From Prevotellaceae bacterium (GTDB taxonomy: Bacteria; Bacteroidota; Bacteroidia; Bacteroidales; Bacteroidaceae), in contig JABZLB010000002.1 of assembly GCA_015256945.1 (NCBI GenBank), forward strand, positions 1 through 64,000: a DNA stretch of 64,000 nt, written 5' to 3'. Positions within the stretch are counted from its first letter, which is position 1, and every line of letters begins with the position of its first letter. Shown one piece after another: positions 17,592-27,064 of this stretch. Under the pieces are notes generated by a model. It was not told the origin of the DNA, did no database searches, and saw only the letters and a program-made list of their open reading frames with translations. The position numbers and the translations under genes are program-made.

Positions 17592-19571
17592 ATGCCAGAT
17601 AACGAAAAAGAGCTTTTATCATCGCAGGAAAGTGGCTCACAGGCCGCTGCCGTTAATTATACAGATGACAATATTCGTCACCTGAGCGACATGGAACATG
17701 TGCGCACCAGGCCCGGAATGTATATTGGACGATTGGGTGACGGTGCGTTGCCTGAGGACGGTATCTATGTGCTTTTAAAGGAGGTTATCGACAATTCTAT
17801 TGACGAATTTAAGATGAAATCGGGCGATAGGATAGAGGTAGATATTAATGATAATCTCCGCGTTAGCGTGCGCGACTATGGCCGTGGCATCCCACAGGGC
17901 AAACTTGTTGAGGCTGTATCCATGCTGAACACGGGAGGAAAGTACGATTCTAAGGCTTTTAAGAAGAGTGTCGGACTGAATGGAGTGGGTGTAAAGGCGG
18001 TTAATGCGCTAAGCGCTCGCTTCGAGGTGAAGAGCTATCGTGAGGGCAAAGTACGCTCGCTGGTGTTTGAAAGGGGTGAGAAAAAAAGCGATAAAACGGA
18101 GAAAACACAGGACGAAAACGGTACATTTATCTTTTTTGAACCTGATAATACGTTGTTTAAGAACTATCAGTTCCACGATGAATACGTGGAAACAATGTTG
18201 CGAAACTATACCTATCTTAACTCGGGGCTAACCATTATGTATAATGGTCGCCGTATCAAGAGTCGCAATGGCTTGGAGGATTTGTTGGTTGACAACATGA
18301 CTGTAGACCCACTTTATCCTATCGTTCACATTAAAGGCGAGGATATTGAAATAGCTTTTACCCATACCAACCAGTATGGAGAAGAGTATCACAGCTTTGT
18401 AAACGGACAGCATACCACGCAGGGAGGTACGCATCAAAGTGCTTTTAAAGAGCACATAGCGCGCACTATCAAAGAGTTCTACGACAAAAACTACGAGTTT
18501 ACAGACATAAGAAACGGTATTGTTGCGGCCATAGCCATCAACGTTGAGGAGCCTGTTTTCGAGTCGCAAACCAAGATAAAGCTCGGTTCTACGCTTATGG
18601 AGCCAGGCGGTGAAACCATAAACAAGTATGTTGGTGACTTTATAAAGCGCGAGGTTGATAATTATTTGCACATCCATAAGGACGATGTAACTGATATTTT
18701 AGAGAATAAAATACGAGAGAGTGAGCACGAACGCAAGGCTATGGCCGGCGTAACGAAGCTGGCTCGTGAGCGTGCAAAGAAGGCCAGTCTGCATAACAGG
18801 AAGCTGCGAGACTGTCGTATTCATTACAGCGATACGAAGGACGACCGCAAGGAAGAGGCAAGTATCTTTATTACTGAGGGCGATTCTGCCAGCGGATCTA
18901 TTACGAAAAGCCGCGATGTCAACACGCAGGCCGTGTTCTCGCTGCGCGGTAAACCGTTGAACAGTTTTGGCCTGAGTAAGAAGGTTGTTTACGAAAACGA
19001 AGAGTTTAACTTGTTGCAGGCCGCCCTGAATATAGAAGACGGATTGGACGATTTGCGCTATAACAAGGTTATTGTAGCTACTGATGCCGATGTCGATGGC
19101 ATGCACATCAGGCTGCTTATCATCACCTTCTTTCTGCAATTCTATCCCGAATTGATAAAGAAAGGGCATGTCTTTGTATTACAGACGCCACTTTTCCGTG
19201 TTCGAAATCGTCGTACCAAGATAAAGGATAAAAAGGTAATTGCCGATGCTGACGCTCGTTTGGCAAAGGGTGAACGTAAGAGCGACTTCATTACAAGGTA
19301 CTGTTATACCGATGAAGAGCGTCAAAATGCCATTCGTGAACTGGGTCCTGATCCCGAGATTACACGCTTTAAGGGACTCGGTGAAATCTCTCCTGACGAG
19401 TTTGTACACTTTATTGGGCCTGACATGAGGCTGGAACAGGTTACCCTTCACAAAAATGATCAGGTACAAAAACTTCTGGAATACTACATGGGTAAGAATA
19501 CAATGGAGCGTCAAAACTTCATTATCGACAACCTTGTTATAGAGGAAGACCTGACCGAAGAAGAAGCATAA
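17592..19571 (+). CDS. parE: DNA topoisomerase IV subunit B
   Basis: ATPase subunit of a type IIA topoisomerase that decatenates daughter chromosomes. 659 residues: GHKL ATPase domain with EVIDNSIDEF (about 66-75) and GLNGVGVKAVNALS, a transducer domain with ESQTKIKLGS, and a TOPRIM domain with ITEGDSASGS and DADVDGMHI. Shorter than typical GyrB proteins of this phylum lacks meaning here, but the ParE-like TOPRIM without large insert favours topo IV over gyrase. No parC lies beside it. Confidence 0.85.
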   Translation: MPDNEKELLSSQESGSQAAAVNYTDDNIRHLSDMEHVRTRPGMYIGRLGDGALPEDGIYVLLKEVIDNSIDEFKMKSGDRIEVDINDNLRVSVRDYGRGIPQGKLVEAVSMLNTGGKYDSKAFKKSVGLNGVGVKAVNALSARFEVKSYREGKVRSLVFERGEKKSDKTEKTQDENGTFIFFEPDNTLFKNYQFHDEYVETMLRNYTYLNSGLTIMYNGRRIKSRNGLEDLLVDNMTVDPLYPIVHIKGEDIEIAFTHTNQYGEEYHSFVNGQHTTQGGTHQSAFKEHIARTIKEFYDKNYEFTDIRNGIVAAIAINVEEPVFESQTKIKLGSTLMEPGGETINKYVGDFIKREVDNYLHIHKDDVTDILENKIRESEHERKAMAGVTKLARERAKKASLHNRKLRDCRIHYSDTKDDRKEEASIFITEGDSASGSITKSRDVNTQAVFSLRGKPLNSFGLSKKVVYENEEFNLLQAALNIEDGLDDLRYNKVIVATDADVDGMHIRLLIITFFLQFYPELIKKGHVFVLQTPLFRVRNRRTKIKDKKVIADADARLAKGERKSDFITRYCYTDEERQNAIRELGPDPEITRFKGLGEISPDEFVHFIGPDMRLEQVTLHKNDQVQKLLEYYMGKNTMERQNFIIDNLVIEEDLTEEEA

Positions 19572-19752
19572 TGCCGTAAAAACGATGGTATTATTGCCCG
19601 AAGAAGTTTTTCTCGTTACGTCGTGACAAGGAAAAAGTTGGGTCCGGTTGTCAAAAATGATATTTCTTACTATTTATTATATGAAGTATTAAAAGCGGCA
19701 GTCTGGTATCAACGTTATACGAAATATACAATATTATATAATAGGGAAGCAG

Positions 19753-21378
19753 ATGATGAAACGGCAATTCCTGACAAAGACAATGTCTTCGGAGGCTCTT
19801 CTGAAGATAATTTTCACAACATGCTTTAGTTTTTTCATTCTTGTGCCTACGAAGGCGCAGGACAGTTTCGATTTTGGGCCTAAGTCGCCACTACGTAAAT
19901 TGCAGATGGCAGAAATGGCAATCAGCAGGCTTTACGTCGATACCGTTAATGAAGAAAGCCTTGTAGAGAACGGCATCAGGGGCATGCTGGAGAAGCTCGA
20001 CCCCCATTCGTCGTATACAACAGCCCGCGAAACCAGGGCCATGAACGAGTCGTTGAACGGCAGTTTCGAGGGAATAGGCATACAATTCAATATGCAGGAA
20101 GACACCCTTATCGTCATCCAGACTATTACAAATGGGCCTTCTGAAAAGGTGGGTATACAAGCAGGCGACCGCATTGTGGCTGTAAACGATACGGCAATAG
20201 CAGGCGTAAAGATGTCGAAAGAGGACATTATGAAGCGGCTCCGTGGACCTAAAGGTACGAAGGTTAAGCTTACGATTATACGGCGTGGTATCGGCGAGCG
20301 GCTTACATTTGTAGTTATCCGTGACAAGATTCCTGTAAAAACGCTCGATGCCTGGTATATGATTAAGCCGGGAACAGGATATATTCGCATAGGCTCGTTT
20401 GGAGCAACAACGTACGATGAGTTCATGAAGGCTGTTAATGACCTGCGTGCACAGGGTATGAATGACCTTGTTTTGGACCTCGAAGACAACGGCGGGGGAT
20501 ACCTTCAGGCCGCTGTTCAGGTTGCCAATGAGTTCTTAAAGCGTGGCGATTTAATTGTTTACACTGAAGGAAGACGCTTTCCAAGGCAAGACTATAAGGC
20601 GCAGGGGAACGGGCGTTTACTGAATGGAAAGGTGACCGTTCTGGTGAACGAGTTCACCGCTTCGGCCGCAGAGATTGTTACAGGAGCCTTGCAAGATCAG
20701 GACCGTGCGCTTGTAGTTGGCCGGCGTACTTTCGGCAAGGGGCTTGTACAGCGTCCTATCGACTTCCCCGACGGGAGTATGATGCGGCTCACCATCGCCC
20801 ATTATTTTACTCCTTCCGGACGCTGTATCCAGAAATTTTATAAGAAAGGTGACAAGAAAGACTATGATATGGAGCTTGATCAACGCTTTAAACATGGTGA
20901 GCTTTACTCGGCCGACTCCATTCATTTTGCCGATTCGCTGAAGTATTATACACTTCTTCGCCAGCGTGTTGTGTATGGAGGAGGAGGCATTATGCCTGAT
21001 GTTTTCGTACCTTTAGATACTACAATCGTTTCTCCTTACCTTAGAAAGCTGGCTGCCAAGGGTATTATTATCAGTACAAACTTGCGGTATGTGGATAACA
21101 ACAGGAAGCAGTTGAAAAAGCAATATCCCGATTTCCAGAGTTTCCTTAACGGCTATGAGGTGCCCCGTACGCTTATCAATGAAATTGTTGCCGAAGGAAA
21201 GAAACAAAAGATTGAGCCAAAGGATGAGGCCGAAATGAAACAAACGCTGCCCTATTTGTGTACGCAGCTGAAGGCTCTGGTGGCACGCGACCTTTGGAAT
21301 ATGAGTGAATACTTCCAGATTATAAACAGTCAGAATCCTATATTACAGAAGGCTTTAAAGCAAAATGGTAGCAATTAG
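19753..21378 (+). CDS. S41 family C-terminal processing protease
   Basis: 541 residues. An N-terminal signal segment (about 16-35, ending PTKA-QD) points to export to the periplasm. A PDZ domain follows (about 105-190, IQTITNGPSEKVGIQAGDRIVAVN), then the S41 protease core with the Ser-Lys dyad: Ser304 in FTASAAEI and Lys329 in TFGKGLVQ, 25 residues apart as in E. coli Prc. A C-terminal domain of about 150 residues follows. It is expected to trim C-termini of envelope proteins. ATG at 19753; a start a few codons later is also possible. Confidence 0.9.
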   Translation: MMKRQFLTKTMSSEALLKIIFTTCFSFFILVPTKAQDSFDFGPKSPLRKLQMAEMAISRLYVDTVNEESLVENGIRGMLEKLDPHSSYTTARETRAMNESLNGSFEGIGIQFNMQEDTLIVIQTITNGPSEKVGIQAGDRIVAVNDTAIAGVKMSKEDIMKRLRGPKGTKVKLTIIRRGIGERLTFVVIRDKIPVKTLDAWYMIKPGTGYIRIGSFGATTYDEFMKAVNDLRAQGMNDLVLDLEDNGGGYLQAAVQVANEFLKRGDLIVYTEGRRFPRQDYKAQGNGRLLNGKVTVLVNEFTASAAEIVTGALQDQDRALVVGRRTFGKGLVQRPIDFPDGSMMRLTIAHYFTPSGRCIQKFYKKGDKKDYDMELDQRFKHGELYSADSIHFADSLKYYTLLRQRVVYGGGGIMPDVFVPLDTTIVSPYLRKLAAKGIIISTNLRYVDNNRKQLKKQYPDFQSFLNGYEVPRTLINEIVAEGKKQKIEPKDEAEMKQTLPYLCTQLKALVARDLWNMSEYFQIINSQNPILQKALKQNGSN

Positions 21379-21403
21379 CATTACGTATCTACCATTGAAA
21401 TAA

Positions 21404-21421
21404 CTCCTTTATATAAAGGAG
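21404..21421. repeat. 18-bp perfect palindrome after the S41 gene
   Basis: CTCCTTTATATAAAGGAG, 26 bases after the stop codon. There is no T-run after it. Confidence 0.7.
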
Positions 21422-21437
21422 ATGACATGAAATAAAT

Positions 21438-21473
21438 GCGGCCGCACTTCCTATATGTTAGAAGTGCGGCCGC
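21438..21473 (+). terminator. GC-rich hairpin, possible terminator of the S41 gene
   Basis: A perfect 13-bp inverted repeat (GCGGCCGCACTTC with GAAGTGCGGCCGC, loop of 10), holding two NotI-type octamers. There is no clear poly-T tail, so terminator function is only likely. Confidence 0.5.
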
Positions 21474-21567
21474 TGTATGTTGTCAGCGTAAATTGAATAC
21501 TCTTAAAAATAAACAGAAAGCTTTTGAAAAGTTCTCACCAAACTTCAAAAGAAGCAGGACAATCCCT

Positions 21568-21655
21568 CTTGTTAATCTACACCAAATAGCTTGTAAGCTA
21601 ATGCAATATGGCTTGTCAATCTACACCAGATGGCTTGTGGACTACTGCGATATTC
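21568..21655. repeat. 22-base tandem array between S41 and ybeY
   Basis: Four 22-base units start at 21568, 21590, 21612 and 21634, each beginning CTTGT. Units 1 and 3 are nearly identical (AATCTACACCA then AT-GCTTGT). Confidence 0.75.
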
Positions 21656-21697
21656 CTTATAAAATAGAGAGAAATTAAAACAGAGAGATCAAAAGAA

Positions 21698-22135
21698 CTA
21701 CGCTTTATTTGCTGCTTCCATCTCATGAAGCAGGTCGAGAGCTTTGTTTTCGTTCGCCTCCATCACTTCACGTTCGCCGGGTCCCTTGTCGTTTATACCG
21801 CACAAATGGAGCACACCGTGGATAATTACGCGGTTAAGCTCGTCTTCATAACGCTTGTTAAACAGTTCGGCATTGCTGCGAACAGTGTCCAATGATATAA
21901 CAATGTCACCGTTTATAACCTTACCTTCGTCATAATCGAACGTAATAACGTCGGTATAATAATCGTGTCCAAGGTACTGTTTATTAACCTCGAGAATCTT
22001 CTCATCGTCAACAAACATGTAGCCTATTTCGCCTACACTTCTTCCGTGTGCGGCAGCAACGGCCTTTATCCATGCCGTAGTTTCCCTGTGTTTAATGGCT
22101 GGCAAATCAATGCCATCAGCCTGATATGTAATCAT
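21698..22135 (-). CDS. ybeY: Endoribonuclease/rRNA maturation factor YbeY
   Basis: Metal-dependent RNase family that acts in 16S rRNA 3' maturation and ribosome quality control. 145 residues. The core RVIIHGVLHLCGINDKGPGE has the first two zinc histidines, but the third position of the usual HGxLHLxGYDH motif is Asp (followed by Lys), not His. This may be a feature of the phylum; Asp could still ligate metal. It is the last of three leftward genes with coaD and ruvB, after a gap of 124 bases. Confidence 0.88.
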   Translation of the reverse strand: MITYQADGIDLPAIKHRETTAWIKAVAAAHGRSVGEIGYMFVDDEKILEVNKQYLGHDYYTDVITFDYDEGKVINGDIVISLDTVRSNAELFNKRYEDELNRVIIHGVLHLCGINDKGPGEREVMEANENKALDLLHEMEAANKA

Positions 22136-22259
22136 ATATTATTGATTTTGCACCTTTCTCAGTGCTTCTTTCTACCCTTTTACTTCCTTACCCATTCGCT
22201 TTTACGCCGCTGGGTTTAATTCTTTAATTTCTTAATTCTTTAATCCAGCACCGTGCCTT

Positions 22260-22745
22260 TTACTCTTTTACCGTTTTGCCTTTTTTGCTTTTCGGCACCA
22301 TCCAGCTTACATCCTTGTGGAAATAAGCCAGCTGTCGCACGGCCGAGGAGGATATGGCTGCCATGGAAGGGTCGGCATAAAGCAATAACGTTTCAATGCC
22401 TGTCATGCTACGGTTCAGCTCTGCTTGCTCACGCTCGTATTCAAAATCCCTTACCGACCTCACCCCTTTGACGATAAATGCCGCCCTTTCGCGTTTGGCG
22501 AGATCGACAGCAAGGTCAGTAAAGCCCACAATTTTTACGCGGTTATCGCCCTCGTACAGGCTTCTGACAGCCTCTATACGCTCTTCGGCCGATAACATGC
22601 TGTGTTTTTCAGGATTTATGCCCACGCCAATAACGATGCGTCCAAACAGTTTTAGCGTCCGTTCTACAATGTCGGCATGGCCGATGGTAAACGGGTCGAA
22701 CGAGCCAACAAACAGTGCTGTGCGTGTGTTGTTTTCCTCTTTCAT
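22260..22745 (-). CDS. coaD: Phosphopantetheine adenylyltransferase
   Basis: Catalyses the fourth step of coenzyme A synthesis, adding AMP from ATP to 4'-phosphopantetheine. 161 residues, as usual. The nucleotidyltransferase motif GSFDPFTIGH is near the N-terminus and ISSSAVR near the end; VKGVRSVRDFEYE is the family's substrate loop. ATG at 22745. It is probably cotranscribed with ruvB, whose stop lies about 80 bases upstream. Confidence 0.95.
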   Translation of the reverse strand: MKEENNTRTALFVGSFDPFTIGHADIVERTLKLFGRIVIGVGINPEKHSMLSAEERIEAVRSLYEGDNRVKIVGFTDLAVDLAKRERAAFIVKGVRSVRDFEYEREQAELNRSMTGIETLLLYADPSMAAISSSAVRQLAYFHKDVSWMVPKSKKGKTVKE

Positions 22746-22826
22746 TGCGGTTTTGGTATACTTGTGGGTTGAATAATGATAATCAGCTTTCTCTAAAAGC
22801 CTGTTGAGTAAGGCTCTTCAGACTTG

Positions 22827-23858
22827 TCAGAACAGCTCTTGCTGCATGATATTGCTGGCGTATGGGTTGCGACCGAGGTGCTCGTAGGCCAGCGGGGTCA
22901 CCATTCGGCCTCGTGGAGTGCGCTTAATAAAGCCCTCCATGATAAGGAATGGCTCGTAAACGTCCTCTACTGTACCCGAGTCTTCGCCGATGGCTGTGGC
23001 GATAGTGGATATACCTACCGGGCCACCGCGGAACTTATCTATTATGGTAAGCAGTATCTTATTGTCGATTTCATCCAGTCCGTACGAATCGATGTTCAGC
23101 GCACTTAACGATAGTTGCGCGATGTCGTTGGTGATAGTGCCGTTGCCTTTCACCTGTGCGAAGTCGCGAACCCGACGTAACAGTCCGTTCGCTATACGCG
23201 GTGTGCCACGGCTTCGCCGGCTAATCTCTACGGCTGCCTTGTCTTCTATGGGAACCTTCATGAGGCGGGCCGAACGCCTGATAATGCTTTGGAGCGTGTC
23301 AGGATGATAGTATTCGAGGTGCATATTGATGCCGAAACGGGCTCTTAACGGTGCCGTCAGCATACCCGAACGCGTTGTTGCGCCTATCAATGTGAAAGGA
23401 TTCAGGTCAATTTGTATCGAACGTGCCGACGGTCCCTTGTCAATCATGATGTCGATACGGTAGTCTTCCATGGCCGAATACAGGTATTCTTCCACTACTG
23501 GCTGCAACCGGTGAATCTCATCAATAAAAAGAACGTCGTTGGGTTCAAGCGAAGTAAGGATGCCTGCCAAATCGCCAGGCTTGTCCAAAATAGGGCCACT
23601 CGTAATCTTAAAACCCACTCCAAGCTCGTTGGCTATGATGTTGCTGAGCGTAGTTTTACCCAATCCCGGAGGCCCGTAAAGCAGTGTATGGTCGAGCGGT
23701 TCACCGCGATATTTTGCAGCCTCAACAAATACGCGCAGGTTTTCAACCACGTTTTTCTGGCCGTTAAAGTCGTCGAAGCGCAGCGGCCGCAGCGCGTTCT
23801 CAAACTCTTTCTCGTCTTTGCTGATATGCTCTTCCCTTATATCGAAATTGTCATTCAT
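22827..23858 (-). CDS. ruvB: Holliday junction branch-migration helicase RuvB
   Basis: AAA+ motor that, with RuvA, drives branch migration in recombination and repair. 343 residues. Walker A is GPPGLGKTT, Walker B is LFIDEIHRL, sensor 1 is IGATTRSG, and the C-terminal winged helix has SGTVEDVYEPFLI and GFIKRTPRGR. A TAACTTTG box (minus strand, 23886-23893) lies 27 bases upstream without a clear -33. No ruvA or ruvC lies nearby, as is common in this phylum. Confidence 0.95.
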   Translation of the reverse strand: MNDNFDIREEHISKDEKEFENALRPLRFDDFNGQKNVVENLRVFVEAAKYRGEPLDHTLLYGPPGLGKTTLSNIIANELGVGFKITSGPILDKPGDLAGILTSLEPNDVLFIDEIHRLQPVVEEYLYSAMEDYRIDIMIDKGPSARSIQIDLNPFTLIGATTRSGMLTAPLRARFGINMHLEYYHPDTLQSIIRRSARLMKVPIEDKAAVEISRRSRGTPRIANGLLRRVRDFAQVKGNGTITNDIAQLSLSALNIDSYGLDEIDNKILLTIIDKFRGGPVGISTIATAIGEDSGTVEDVYEPFLIMEGFIKRTPRGRMVTPLAYEHLGRNPYASNIMQQELF

Positions 23859-24073
23859 GCCAATTCGTATTCCTGTTGTTTATTGCAAAGTTATAAAAAA
23901 AGGTGCGATAAGTATCCCGTTTTCTTAAAAACCTTGTGCCCTTAGTAGTTATGTATCGGCATTTCTGCAAGTACCCTTAGGGGGTAAGGCTTATATTGTA
24001 ATTGAAACATGCTGTAATGTTTGTCGTATTACACTGTTTTGCATGAACGTTTATGCTTATATGTTCATCGTTC

Positions 24074-24151
24074 GGCGGCCGCCATACCCATTGTCCGACG
24101 GCCGTCACACCCATTGTTCGACGACCGCCGTACGCGCTGTTGACGGCTGCC
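24074..24151 (+). repeat. GC-palindrome quartet, copy 2
   Basis: Decamers of the GACGGCCGTC type begin at 24074, 24097, 24120 and 24142 (steps 23, 23, 22). The 38-base outer flanks are also dyad-related: ACGTTTA at 24047-24053 mirrors TAAACGT at 24172-24178 about the same centre (24112.5). To the right, units starting with AAC continue at 22-base steps (24152, 24174, 24196). It fills the 483-bp gap between dus and ruvB. Confidence 0.85.
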
Positions 24152-24258
24152 GAACAATGGGCTTAACATCGTAAACGTACAAGTATTACAAAATAAACGC
24201 TTCAGAATTACGCTTAAATTGTTTGGTCGCATCGACATTAAAGGTGCTACCAAAAAAT

Positions 24259-24286
24259 AAAAAAGCAAGCCCGGAAGCCTGCTTTT
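24259..24286 (-). terminator. Terminator of the dus gene
   Basis: On the minus strand AAAAGCAGGC pairs with GCTTGCTTTT, then a T-run. Confidence 0.82.
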
Positions 24287-24341
24287 ATACAAGTAAAATA
24301 AAATGACATAAAATACTTATGTAAATGAATGTTAAAACAAT

Positions 24342-25358
24342 TCACTCTTTTGTCGCAGTTTGATTTGTATTTGGATATAACTGTTTGATAATCAATCTGC
24401 AATCTTCTAATATATTTGTCACTTCTTTTACTGTTTCAGCGCGTAACAAAGCTATGCGTGTCTGTTTAAAGTTTGGAATATTTTTGAATATTGGACTGGC
24501 AGCAAGGTGCCTCCTTGTATGCAGAATGCCTCTGTATTCATCAATACGTTCAACATTAATTTTGAGCTGTTCTTCAAGAATATCAATCTTTTCGTCTATA
24601 CTTAAGGGTTGTTCTTTGTTACCGATAAGATAGTTGTGCATATCCCTGAATATCCATGGCTGTCCGAAAGTAGCCCGCCCAACCATTACCGCATCAACGC
24701 CATAGCGTTCAAAAGCCGTACGGGCTTGCTGAGGCGTTGTGATGTCGCCGTTGCCTATAATGGGGATATGAATACGCGGATTGCGCTTAACTTCACCAAT
24801 CAAAGTCCAGTCGGCCTCGCCCGTATACATCTGTGCACGCGTGCGTCCGTGTATGGTAAGCGCACTGATACCACAGTCCTGCAGCTGTTCGGCAAGCGTA
24901 GTAATAACCAGATTATCGTTATCCCATCCCAACCTTGTTTTGGCCGTTACGGGTGTTTTTACGGCTTTCACCACCTCTCTTGTAATGTCAAGCATGAGTG
25001 GTATGTTTTTAAGCAGTCCCGATCCGGCACCTTTTCCAGCCACTTTCTTAACAGGGCAGCCGAAATTCAGGTCAATGACGTCGGGCTTAAACTGCTCAAC
25101 AATGCGGGCTGCCTCAACCATTGATTCAACACTTTTACCGTAAATTTGTATGCCTACGGGACGTTCTGTGTCGTCGATTACCATTTTTTTCAGTGTCGAT
25201 GGTATAGCACGAATAATGGCGTCGGCGGCTACAAATTCGGTGTATACCATTGCTGCACCGTAGCGTTTGCATAGTTTCCTGAAGCCTATATCGGTTACGT
25301 CTTCCATAGGAGCCAGCAGTAAGGGGCGTTCTCCTAAGCAGGTATTTCCTATCTTCAT
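24342..25358 (-). CDS. dusB: tRNA-dihydrouridine synthase
   Basis: FMN enzyme that reduces uridines in tRNA to dihydrouridine. 338 residues. The TIM-barrel start LLLAPMEDVTDIGFR, the catalytic-cysteine loop DLNFGCPVKKVAGKGAGSGLL and IPIIGNGDI with VDAVMVGRA for FMN phosphate are all present; the pattern is nearest to DusB. It starts at the ATG at 25358 and ends before a good terminator. The gap to the upstream thioesterase gene is about 90 bases, so the two may share a transcript. Confidence 0.93.
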   Translation of the reverse strand: MKIGNTCLGERPLLLAPMEDVTDIGFRKLCKRYGAAMVYTEFVAADAIIRAIPSTLKKMVIDDTERPVGIQIYGKSVESMVEAARIVEQFKPDVIDLNFGCPVKKVAGKGAGSGLLKNIPLMLDITREVVKAVKTPVTAKTRLGWDNDNLVITTLAEQLQDCGISALTIHGRTRAQMYTGEADWTLIGEVKRNPRIHIPIIGNGDITTPQQARTAFERYGVDAVMVGRATFGQPWIFRDMHNYLIGNKEQPLSIDEKIDILEEQLKINVERIDEYRGILHTRRHLAASPIFKNIPNFKQTRIALLRAETVKEVTNILEDCRLIIKQLYPNTNQTATKE

Positions 25359-25449
25359 CGTATATGGTTATATGGATAGTGGCGTCCTCTTCATGAGAGG
25401 GCGGATATAAATGTGATTCTTAAACGGATAATGGGGATGGGAGAATGGT

Positions 25450-25872
25450 TTAATCCTCATTCTCCTTTGGGTAAAACTTCTCGAAGGCACGGTCGTATTC
25501 CTCTGAGTTTCCGAGCCTGCCATCAATTAAGCATACCAGTTCAACGGTGGCCCGGCAGCATAATTTCTCGTCGCCTTTGCGCAAAATATCCTGATGAAAA
25601 ATGTATCTTATTCCCTGTTTCTCAAGCCATAGGCGTGAGATAAACCAGTCGTCGCAGCGCAGCGGCGTTTTATATTGCAGGTTCATACGGGCTACAACAG
25701 CGTCAATACCTTTGTCGTGCATTTCGCTGAAGCTAAGACCTGCATACTTTAAAAAGCGGTGACGCGTGTGCTCAAAATAGTGAAGGTAGTTGGCATTGTT
25801 CACAATGCCTTCTATATCACATTCGTAATCGCGCACCTCCATTTCGGTTTCAAAGATATGTTTTGCCATCAT
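25450..25872 (-). CDS. Acyl-CoA thioesterase, 4HBT hotdog fold
   Basis: 140 residues. DYECDIEGIVNNANYLHYFEHTRHRFL matches the YbgC/FcbC-type hotdog active site, with the Asp/Glu and the GIVNNANY turn. It probably hydrolyses acyl-CoA or acyl-ACP thioesters; substrate unknown. Two tandem ATGs mark the start. A TACCTTTG box (minus strand, 25904-25911) lies 31 bases upstream. Confidence 0.88.
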   Translation of the reverse strand: MMAKHIFETEMEVRDYECDIEGIVNNANYLHYFEHTRHRFLKYAGLSFSEMHDKGIDAVVARMNLQYKTPLRCDDWFISRLWLEKQGIRYIFHQDILRKGDEKLCCRATVELVCLIDGRLGNSEEYDRAFEKFYPKENED

Positions 25873-25933
25873 TTTTGTTGTTTTATAATTTCATGTTGCG
25901 ATGCAAAGGTACGAATTATCTTTCTGAAACGCT

Positions 25934-27064
25934 CTACCCAATGAGGTGATACGTGCCGCCAGCCATGAGTTTCACTAATCCTTTCATTTCCAAACCGAAG
26001 AGAGTTGCACTTAAAGTGCCCATATCCATGCCTGTTTTTACGGCTATCAGGTTTACCTGCAGGTCGTTGCTTTTTTGCAAAGCTTCAACAATGTTACGCT
26101 CTTCGGCCGACAGGTCGGGGAACAATTCACGCTGAATTCCCTGCTGCTGCGCCTTTGCCAGGCGCTCGTCGTCGTCCCATCCCATGGCCTTTACGAGGTC
26201 TTCGGCCGAGGAGATGAGCGCTGCGCCGTTGTCTCTTATTAAGTTATTGCATCCTTCACTGTAAGTAGCATTCACTGGTCCTGGAACAGCAAACACGTCA
26301 CGACCGTAGCTACGTGCTATATTGCAGGTGATAAGGCCACCGCCTTTTGCAGCACTTTCAACAAGGATAGTGGCATCGGCACAGCCTGCTACGATACGGT
26401 TGCGCTGGATAAAATTGCGTGCAACGGGCTGAGTATGTGTAAAATATTCGGTGAGAAGCCCGCCGTGCTCTATCATTTCAACTGCTGTGTGGCGGTGTGA
26501 ACTGGGATAAATGGTATCTAATCCGTGAGCAAGTACCCCTACTGTGGGCATATTGTTCTGCAGTGCAGCACGGTGTGCACAAATGTCAATGCCGTAGGCC
26601 AGACCGCTGAATATCATCATATCCGGACAAAGTGCATGTAATTGCCCGACAAGCCTGGCTATAACGTCTTTTCCATATGCGGTACAACGCCGTGTTCCAA
26701 CGATGTTAACGGTGCGCCGTTCGTTCAAATTGCCGTTTCCTATATAAAATAGTGCCAGTGGCGCATCGATGGTGTCGGCCAGACGTCGCGGGTAATCTTC
26801 GTTATCAATGGTAAGTATACGGATATGATGCTGGTCGCAATAGGCCAATTCTTCTTCGGCAGTTCTTTGTGCTTGTGACAAGTCTTTCAGTACCTCAACA
26901 AGGCGGGGAGAGGCGTCGGGGCACACAGAGCGTATGTCGTTATGGTGATCTATCAGTGCGGTAGCAGAACCTACGCGGCGGTAAAGTTCGGCTAAGTCGG
27001 CCAGATTAAATCGCCATGCGGCAGAGAGGATAAGGGTATTGAGGGTTTCTTGCTGGTTATTCAT
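25934..27064 (-). CDS. dprA: DNA-processing protein DprA
   Basis: Binds incoming single-stranded DNA and loads RecA during natural transformation. 376 residues. The Rossmann-like core has VNIVGTRRCTAYGKDV, SGLAYGIDICAHRAAL, GLDTIYPSSHR and the late AGCADATILVESAAKGGG; a C-terminal winged helix (about 310-375) ends the protein. Its ATG overlaps the stop of the DUF2851 gene as ATGA, so the two are translationally coupled. Other competence genes are not seen here. Confidence 0.94.
   Translation of the reverse strand: MNNQQETLNTLILSAAWRFNLADLAELYRRVGSATALIDHHNDIRSVCPDASPRLVEVLKDLSQAQRTAEEELAYCDQHHIRILTIDNEDYPRRLADTIDAPLALFYIGNGNLNERRTVNIVGTRRCTAYGKDVIARLVGQLHALCPDMMIFSGLAYGIDICAHRAALQNNMPTVGVLAHGLDTIYPSSHRHTAVEMIEHGGLLTEYFTHTQPVARNFIQRNRIVAGCADATILVESAAKGGGLITCNIARSYGRDVFAVPGPVNATYSEGCNNLIRDNGAALISSAEDLVKAMGWDDDERLAKAQQQGIQRELFPDLSAEERNIVEALQKSNDLQVNLIAVKTGMDMGTLSATLFGLEMKGLVKLMAGGTYHLIG

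Noticed and set aside
21090..21098. DnaA-box-like TGTGGATAA
   Set aside because: Single copy within the S41 protease coding sequence (codons for Val-Asp-Asn); no cluster of boxes.
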